Shown here piece after piece: positions 5,645 to 10,012 of a stretch of DNA of 10,012 bases. Where the stretch lies: the NCBI GenBank assembly GCA_017964705.1, contig JAGCRL010000196.1:1-10012 (forward strand), read 5' to 3'. The position numbers and the translations under genes were made by a program. The notes beneath the pieces were generated by a model. The model was not told the DNA's origin. It saw nothing but the letters and a program-made list of their open reading frames with translations, and did not search any database. Source of the DNA: Alphaproteobacteria bacterium (GTDB lineage: Bacteria; Pseudomonadota; Alphaproteobacteria; RF32; CAG-239). Numbering within the stretch: the first letter of the stretch is position 1; the number at the start of each line of letters is the position of its first letter.

Positions 5645-7990
5645 CTAATAATTTTCCGCTAGTTCGTAAACTTCGGGATTAACATAATAAGTTCTTCGGC
5701 ATTTGCCTTTGGTCGTTCCGGCTCGTGTATCCTCATAGCGTAGCCAATTTAACTCCACTAATCGTTTTGCTGCTTTTTCTGTCGGCTCTTTACGGCGCAG
5801 ATATTTTACTGTGCCGTTATTATAAACCTCACGCAGAGTGAATCTTTCCAGCTTATTTTCGAGAATCCATCGAGCCAATGCACGCGCTTCTAAATTATAT
5901 GCCGGACTGTAATACATATAATAAACGCGCTCGCACATAGGCAATAAATAGCTATCATAAAGACTCATCGCTGCCTCGATTGCTTCCGCGCTAACCTCTG
6001 TCGGCTCTGCAGATTCTGAGCTACTCCACCACAAAAGCTCTAAAAGTAAGGCAAGCCTAAGAACATAGCCTTGTCCTTTACCAAGAAAATATTTGATATT
6101 ACTTTCTTCCTGCTGAGTTCTGGTTAAATGTTCAATATACCAAGCGCTAAAAACATCTTTTGCTTTTATACTTAATGGCAAGCATTTTTTCTGTTCTTCT
6201 GCAAAATCTGCATATGGATTTAATAAAGTATCCAGCTTTTGCAATGCTTTAAGTGCGGTTTCCGGCAAAGCAATATTTTGCGGTATAGCAGGCGGTATAA
6301 CCGCTGGATACACCCAAAGAAAGCGGGCAAGGAAGCCGTCGCCGCGGTCATCAAAAAGCGTGTCAACAAGCCTTTGAGGCTGTATAGTACCGAATACCGA
6401 TACCAATAGATTTTTAATTTCTAAGCGGTCATCATCATATTTAACGCGGTCGCATACAAACTTGTGGCCATTAAAAGCCTCAAGCCAAAAACCGCGCTCG
6501 GAACTGCCGTTATTATAACGATTCATACCACAAATCCATGCGGACAATTCATCACGGAAAAGAATTGCACCTTTGATATTGCGCTCCATATCTTTTGTGA
6601 TTGCCTCTTGTGTAGTATCACCGTAAACAAAGCGATATGTTTGCGGTTTTACCGGAATGATAGCTTCGCTAGGGAAATGAGGTGCAAAGTCAGGATTCTC
6701 TTTGACCTGATCTTCCCACTCCTTTTTCTTTTGTTTTGCTATTTCTCTGATGCGTTTCCATTCAGCTAGTTTTGCAAAATAAGGTCCTTTTCTTTCCTCT
6801 TCAATTCGATTCAGAATACGCCGAATAGGAGTAGTCGCCGGTGTTTTGCCGGAGCTTGGCTCTCCAACAGCACCAATCCATAAACAGCATGGTTCAATCC
6901 ATTCTGCCCAAGGGGAAACGGAACGAGATAAACCGATAACGCCTGCCGCACCTGCTAGCAATGAAAATGCGACATAATCAACCGGCGCATTAGTATTTTG
7001 TGCTGTTTGCGCTACCCACGGCTCTAAGCTTTTAAGGATGCTTGTATCAAGCTGTGGAGCTGGTAATAGGTCCTTAGATTTAAGGATATCCATATCCGGC
7101 TCTGTGTCTGCTTGATTATTGCTGTGAACCTCTGAAAACTTGATAGCATTGCTAACTGTTTTTACTGTCTCTGCTTTTGTTAATCCTGATTCAAGCGCGG
7201 CATTTACAACATCTTCTTTGATTTCGGAAATATCGCGAAATTGTCTATCTGCACTATTAAAAATTTTGATAGTATTACTTAACAATCTATCGTTCCGTGT
7301 TCCCTCTGGAGCGTTGGCTATTTCATCAAGCAACATATCAATATCTGTTTTTTCGGGATTGTTAATTAAATCAATCAACCATTCTGGCGCGGTTGGAAAA
7401 TCTTGACTAAAGTCAAAATTAATCCAAGTATATTTATTGCCGTTTGGGTGAATAGAGGGCGGAGCAACAACATAGCCCCCATTGCCGCGTATATCAATAT
7501 GCGGTGCAATTTTGCTTGTACTACATTTAATATCTACATTTTCCGGCATTTTGAAATACAAATGCTTTCCTTTTCCGGTGTCGACAGTAGGCGTATTAAG
7601 TTTACCATAAGTATTTTCAAGCGCCATTAAAGATTGTGCACCGCTTTCCCCATCAACATCAACAACAAATATATTGTTGATAGCGCCGGTTGGAATACCT
7701 ATGTTGCAGTTTGGAAATTGTTTGTTCCATTCCTGCAATACGACTTCATTGTCGCTTGCATCTTTCCAACCGTGATTAGTTAGCGGTTTTTTATCTTGTT
7801 TTTTTACCGGAATAACTTTAATATCATGGTTAGAATAGAATGTGGCGCTATCTAAAAAGTTTGAGGCTTCGGTGATATTGCACACATTTTTATTATCGAG
7901 ATTTGATATGCCAATATCATTTCTCGGAAGGAGTGGAGAGGCTTGCGCCTCTCCTTCCTGCTTATATAAAAAATGTTCTTTAACTTTCAT
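5645..7990 (-). CDS. Prim-Pol / DUF3987 primase-helicase replication protein
   Basis: This 781-residue multidomain protein probably starts replication of the element. Residues about 44-210 form a bifunctional primase-polymerase domain, with VVDVDG (Asp111, Asp113), GKGKHLYF (His143) and IDIRGNGGYVVAPPS (Asp166) as the metal- and nucleotide-binding motifs. Residues about 310-690 match DUF3987, a P-loop ATPase with Walker A GEPSSGKT (376-383) and Walker B AILFRDE (Asp480, Glu481). SVFGTIQPQRL and DDRGDGFLARF follow. The last 80 residues look like a winged helix (ALARWILENKLERFTLREV and after) for DNA binding. GGAAGG lies seven bases before the ATG, which overlaps the upstream gene by 11 bp. No other Met occurs before residue 122, inside the Prim-Pol fold, so this start is secure. 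Codons 12-21 lie in a strong hairpin (see the repeat at 7926-7958). A bidirectional terminator follows the gene. Confidence 0.9.
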   Translation of the reverse strand: MKVKEHFLYKQEGEAQASPLLPRNDIGISNLDNKNVCNITEASNFLDSATFYSNHDIKVIPVKKQDKKPLTNHGWKDASDNEVVLQEWNKQFPNCNIGIPTGAINNIFVVDVDGESGAQSLMALENTYGKLNTPTVDTGKGKHLYFKMPENVDIKCSTSKIAPHIDIRGNGGYVVAPPSIHPNGNKYTWINFDFSQDFPTAPEWLIDLINNPEKTDIDMLLDEIANAPEGTRNDRLLSNTIKIFNSADRQFRDISEIKEDVVNAALESGLTKAETVKTVSNAIKFSEVHSNNQADTEPDMDILKSKDLLPAPQLDTSILKSLEPWVAQTAQNTNAPVDYVAFSLLAGAAGVIGLSRSVSPWAEWIEPCCLWIGAVGEPSSGKTPATTPIRRILNRIEEERKGPYFAKLAEWKRIREIAKQKKKEWEDQVKENPDFAPHFPSEAIIPVKPQTYRFVYGDTTQEAITKDMERNIKGAILFRDELSAWICGMNRYNNGSSERGFWLEAFNGHKFVCDRVKYDDDRLEIKNLLVSVFGTIQPQRLVDTLFDDRGDGFLARFLWVYPAVIPPAIPQNIALPETALKALQKLDTLLNPYADFAEEQKKCLPLSIKAKDVFSAWYIEHLTRTQQEESNIKYFLGKGQGYVLRLALLLELLWWSSSESAEPTEVSAEAIEAAMSLYDSYLLPMCERVYYMYYSPAYNLEARALARWILENKLERFTLREVYNNGTVKYLRRKEPTEKAAKRLVELNWLRYEDTRAGTTKGKCRRTYYVNPEVYELAENY
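7926..7958. repeat. Palindromic element inside the primase gene start
   Basis: GGAGAGGC (7935-7942) and GCCTCTCC (7947-7954) form a perfect 8-bp stem around TTGC. GGAAGGAG (7926-7933) and CTCCTTCC (7951-7958) form a second, mutually exclusive 8-bp stem. The element is far more GC-rich than its surroundings and encodes the segment EGEAQASPLL, N-terminal to the Prim-Pol fold. It may be an in-frame palindromic repeat insertion or a translation-affecting hairpin. Confidence 0.6.
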
Positions 7991-8405
7991 TTTTTAACCT
8001 TCCATCTTTATAATAAGTTGACGATCTTCTTTCATTTTCTTCTCGAATTCTCCTTTGTTCAGTAAGATAGTTTTCAAGTTCAATATATGCTTTATCTATT
8101 TTTTGCTTGAGTTCGGTGCAATAAACTCTTTCTATGTATTCCAAAACATCCTCAACACGGTAATACACATATTTCCGTGTACCTATTTTTATTGGATTTT
8201 TGATACCTTCTTTTGTTTTATTACAATCGAGATTTCGCAAGGTGTTTCTGCTTATAAAGAATAACAACTTATCAAGCTGAACGCGACTGATAATACCTGC
8301 GCAAGATTCTTCGAGAATTGCTTGTTTGCACTTTTCAAATATTTCTTTGCTCATTGGTTGCGGTAATTTTTGAACGTCTTCAAGACATGTAATGTTTTTT
8401 GTCAT
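7980..8405 (-). CDS. AlpA/excisionase-like winged-helix DNA-binding protein
   Basis: This 141-residue protein has a helix-turn-helix core over about 40-92. A segment ending ISRNTLRNLDC is followed by EGIKNPIKIGTRKYVYYRVED and VLEYIERV. That layout, with a recognition helix, a KIG-R wing and an aromatic-R-x-EDV-x-x-YI helix, is typical of small MerR/AlpA-type excisionases and of island regulators. Residues about 93-128 are charged and helical, probably a coiled coil. In phage-like islands such proteins either assist excision with the integrase or switch on the replication gene. GGAG lies seven bases before the ATG. The gene overlaps the primase-helicase start by 11 bp, so the two are an operon. 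It starts 167 bp after the integrase stop. The exact role, recombination factor or activator, cannot be decided from the sequence. Confidence 0.65.
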   Translation of the reverse strand: MTKNITCLEDVQKLPQPMSKEIFEKCKQAILEESCAGIISRVQLDKLLFFISRNTLRNLDCNKTKEGIKNPIKIGTRKYVYYRVEDVLEYIERVYCTELKQKIDKAYIELENYLTEQRRIREENERRSSTYYKDGRLKNES

Positions 8406-8572
8406 GATTTTTCTCCATTTTTTTGGCAGAAGACCACCATGGCCTTCTTAATTTCATGACGTGCGAAGACCTCATTTCACCTTTTTCGGATGCAAAAATA
8501 TTTTTGAGTGCCGAAACTTGAAAAAGTTCCGAAATAATAAACAAAATAATATGGTAACCTATTTTTACTGTT
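8406..8572. other. Integrase-regulator intergenic region with hairpins
   Basis: This interval holds a hairpin in minus-strand RNA: GAAGGCC and GGTCTTC around ATGGT (8429-8447), just upstream of the regulator's ribosome site. An imperfect inverted repeat, CGAAACTT (8512-8519) with AAGTTCCG (8524-8531), shares the CGAAAC core with the inverted repeat upstream of the integrase. I see no convincing sigma-70 promoter and no T-tailed terminator for the integrase. Cotranscription from the integrase, or an activator-dependent promoter, is possible. Confidence 0.45.
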
Positions 8573-9700
8573 CTAATTAAGCTTAGAAACAGCTTCGCGT
8601 AGCGTTTCATCGGCTAAATGAGAATAGCGCTGAGTCATAGCTATATCGGAATGCCCCAATAGTTCTTTGACTTCATAGAGTGAAACGCGTCTTTGTACTA
8701 ACCGACTGGCGAATGTGTGCCGTAGGGAGTGAAACACTACTTTCTGTCGGCGGTCAGTAATTCCGTTATTTAAGCCTAATGCCCTAACTGCTCGCTCAAA
8801 AGTGCGTGAAACGTGTTCTATTTTGTTTCCATTTCTACCTTGAAATACAAATTCATTACCCTCACGTTGTTTTAATTTTGAAAGTTCATAAAATACACGA
8901 TTTGTCATATAGGCATAGCGATTTCTACCGTTTTTGGTGTCACGCAAGAACAGCATTTGTGTCTCTAGGCTCACATCAGCCCAAGTTAATTTGAAAATCT
9001 CTCCGGCTCTTAATCCACAATCTGCCGATATAAGTGCCATTAAATAAACCGAATAGCTATGTTTCTTAATTTCAGCCAATAAATCGTTTAATTCTTCTTC
9101 GGAAAGAAAGCGCATACGGCGGTTATCATCTTTTTTCAGTTCATCAAATCTTGCTGCCGGATTTTCACCCGAAAATAATTCATTTCTGATTGCAAAATTG
9201 AGAACTTGCCGCGTTAATGCAACCGCATAATGTTTTGTGCGATTGGATAAATGCTTTTTATCCATAGCCTGCAACACCCTAATGAGGCTAATGCGGCTAA
9301 TGAGGTTTAACTTAACACCACCAAAAATCGGTTTAAGCCACTTTTTGTATAAATGGACTTCGCGATCATAGGTGGATTTTTTATCCTTATTTTGGATATG
9401 CGGCTGATAGTATTCTTCAAAAAGTTCCGAGAACGTGATATTTGCCGCCTCATTAGCAATTCTTTCTTGTTCGCGTTGGTTGGCTTTGTCGCGTAAAGAA
9501 ATTGCTTTAAAATCTTTTATATCGTTTTTTAACTCTTTTAATATCTCATAGGCTTTTTCCGCTGTAAAACCATCTGATTTATAGCCTATACCCTCTTCAT
9601 ATTGTTTGCCATTTCTTGTATAACGGATAGAAAAGTAAATATCCTTTCTACCATTTCTTATGCGATTTGCTGTTCGCACTCCAGGAAAACTTTTTACCAT
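8573..9700 (-). CDS. int: Tyrosine recombinase (site-specific integrase)
   Basis: This complete integrase of 375 residues catalyses insertion and excision of the element. An N-terminal arm-binding-type domain (about 1-65, with IYFSIRYTRNGKQYEEGIGY) is followed by a SAM-like core-binding domain (about 89-185) and the catalytic domain (about 195-375). All catalytic residues are present: Arg231 in CGLRAGE, Lys256 in DTKNGR, His324 and Arg327 in HSLRH, His350 in LLGH and the nucleophile Tyr359 in MTQRYSHL. It is therefore probably active. GGAG lies nine bases before the ATG. Upstream lie an inverted repeat, three tandem 10-bp repeats and an interrupted tRNA-Trp gene, the arrangement of an attachment site next to its integrase. 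The gene reads away from the tRNA in the same direction as the tRNA itself. Its composition is less AT-rich than the defence and ankyrin operons. Confidence 0.95.
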   Translation of the reverse strand: MVKSFPGVRTANRIRNGRKDIYFSIRYTRNGKQYEEGIGYKSDGFTAEKAYEILKELKNDIKDFKAISLRDKANQREQERIANEAANITFSELFEEYYQPHIQNKDKKSTYDREVHLYKKWLKPIFGGVKLNLISRISLIRVLQAMDKKHLSNRTKHYAVALTRQVLNFAIRNELFSGENPAARFDELKKDDNRRMRFLSEEELNDLLAEIKKHSYSVYLMALISADCGLRAGEIFKLTWADVSLETQMLFLRDTKNGRNRYAYMTNRVFYELSKLKQREGNEFVFQGRNGNKIEHVSRTFERAVRALGLNNGITDRRQKVVFHSLRHTFASRLVQRRVSLYEVKELLGHSDIAMTQRYSHLADETLREAVSKLN

Positions 9701-9711
9701 GTTTGAAAACT

Positions 9712-9748
9712 CCGTTTCGTTTTTATTACCTTTATGATACCGAAACGG
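9712..9748. promoter_or_regulatory. Inverted repeat around the likely integrase promoter
   Basis: CCGTTTCG (9712-9719) and CGAAACGG (9741-9748) are perfect 8-bp inverted arms 21 bp apart. Between them on the minus strand is TATCAT, a plausible -10, with only a weak -35 upstream. The distal arm runs into the GGAG ribosome site. A dimeric regulator or the integrase itself could bind here to limit expression. No direct evidence of binding is available. Confidence 0.5.
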
Positions 9749-9761
9749 CTTAGAAAATCGA

Positions 9762-9791
9762 GTACGCCTAGGTACGCATAGGTACGCTAGG
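9762..9791. repeat. Three tandem 10-bp repeats, likely integrase arm sites
   Basis: GTACGCCTAG (9762-9771), GTACGCATAG (9772-9781) and GTACGCTAGG (9782-9791) follow each other without gaps. All share GTACGC. They lie between the integrase gene and the tRNA break, where arm-type integrase or excisionase sites occur in attachment regions. One helical-turn spacing puts the three sites on the same DNA face. Confidence 0.65.
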
Positions 9792-9874
9792 CAAAAATTT
9801 TTTTTTGCTTAACTACTCTGAAAATTCAATAAAAAATGTGGAAATTTAAATACTTGGAAAATTCTATTTTGGGT
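9792..9874. other. Attachment-site region at the tRNA junction
   Basis: This AT-rich spacer joins the tandem repeats to the tRNA break. The direct repeat GAAAATTC occurs at 9820-9827 and 9857-9864. The likely core is the anticodon region TCTCCAAAACC (9872-9882, minus strand), where tRNA sequence stops and element sequence begins. The exact crossover cannot be fixed without the other end of the element. Confidence 0.5.
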
Positions 9875-9912
9875 TTTGGAGACCGATGCTCTACCAACTG
9901 AGCTATACCCCT
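9872..9912 (-). pseudogene. 5' part of tRNA-Trp(CCA), interrupted in the anticodon stem
   Basis: Read on the minus strand, the acceptor strand AGGGGTA, TA, the D arm (GCTC, an eight-base loop, GAGC), base A26, the anticodon stem TCGGT and loop CTCCAAA with anticodon CCA (9877-9879) are all canonical. The 3' side of the anticodon stem reads ACCCA where ACCGA is needed, and no T arm, acceptor 3' strand or GTTCRA motif follows. So 41 of about 76 nt are present. As the only copy this would be a dead gene. The missing half should lie at the other end of the element. Confidence 0.8.
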
Positions 9913-9936
9913 ATACCTGTTCGGATTTACCGAACT

Positions 9937-9964
9937 GCTATACTTGATACACACTTATTTTCAA
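9937..9964 (-). promoter_or_regulatory. Possible promoter of the tRNA-Trp gene
   Basis: On the minus strand TTGAAA (9959-9964), 16 bp and TATAGC (9937-9942) lie upstream of the tRNA fragment. A small hairpin GTTCGG/CCGAAC (9919-9935) lies between them and the tRNA 5' end, as in a processed leader. The -10 is a weak match. An original promoter still attached to this half supports the view that it is the chromosomal tRNA start. Confidence 0.4.
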
Positions 9965-10012
9965 TAAATCAAGTATTTTTTTTGTTATCAACGATTTTCA
10001 TATCACATAAAC

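Noticed and set aside
8380..8610. 76-codon minus-strand frame as a full gene
   Set aside because: Overlaps the integrase 3' end and the AlpA-like gene start and lacks a good ribosome site; only its last 25 codons are discussed, as a speculative leader.
9700..9912. Group I intron in the tRNA anticodon loop
   Set aside because: The break is in a suitable place, but no intron core or 3' exon is seen, and an integrase with arm-type repeats explains the junction better.
9940..9983. Terminator formed by ATACTTGAT/ATCAAGTAT and a T-run
   Set aside because: The T-run suits only plus-strand transcription, no plus-strand gene leads into it, the loop is 19 nt and the stem is AT-rich; it also overlaps the possible tRNA promoter.
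1..10012. CRISPR array, insertion sequence or transposase
   Set aside because: No regularly spaced long repeats, Cas-like proteins, transposase motifs or terminal inverted repeats are visible.

Overview
The window reads as one end of an integrated genetic island in a low-GC bacterium. A lipoprotein with a lipobox, the style of tyrosine integrase and the tRNA-Trp sequence suggest a Gram-negative, possibly proteobacterial, host. That assignment is weak and no species can be named from the sequence alone.

Right edge (about 9700-10012): the 5' part of a tRNA-Trp(CCA) gene, on the minus strand, is interrupted in the 3' side of its anticodon stem. Next come an AT-rich spacer, three tandem 10-bp repeats and an inverted repeat. 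Then comes a complete tyrosine recombinase reading away from the tRNA (8573-9700). This is an attachment-site and integrase module.

Core (about 5645-8405, minus strand): a small winged-helix AlpA/excisionase-like protein overlaps by 11 bp the start of a 781-residue primase-helicase (Prim-Pol plus DUF3987 ATPase). Integrase, small regulator and Prim-Pol/DUF3987 together are typical of satellites and phage-like or plasmid-like islands. No capsid, relaxase or conjugation gene lies in the window.

Cargo: (1) 5304-5594, an isolated small repeat protein resembling DUF6150, between two hairpin terminators. (2) 2386-5201, a tight three-gene plus-strand operon encoding a lipoprotein, a SHOCT-TM-cysteine protein and a SHOCT-4TM-ankyrin protein. 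I do not recognise it as a described system. It starts from a near-consensus promoter overlaid by a palindrome. (3) 1874-2227, a divergently transcribed XRE/Cro-CI regulator. Palindromes in the shared intergenic region make it the likely local controller. (4) 1-1804, minus strand, a Hachiman-type anti-phage pair: HamA-like PD-(D/E)xK nuclease and HamB-like DEAH helicase. They overlap by ATGA and have their own promoter. The helicase runs off the left edge.

Inferred picture: an integrase/primase island carries an established defence system (Hachiman) next to a regulator-controlled envelope operon of unknown function. That operon is the best candidate here for something undescribed.
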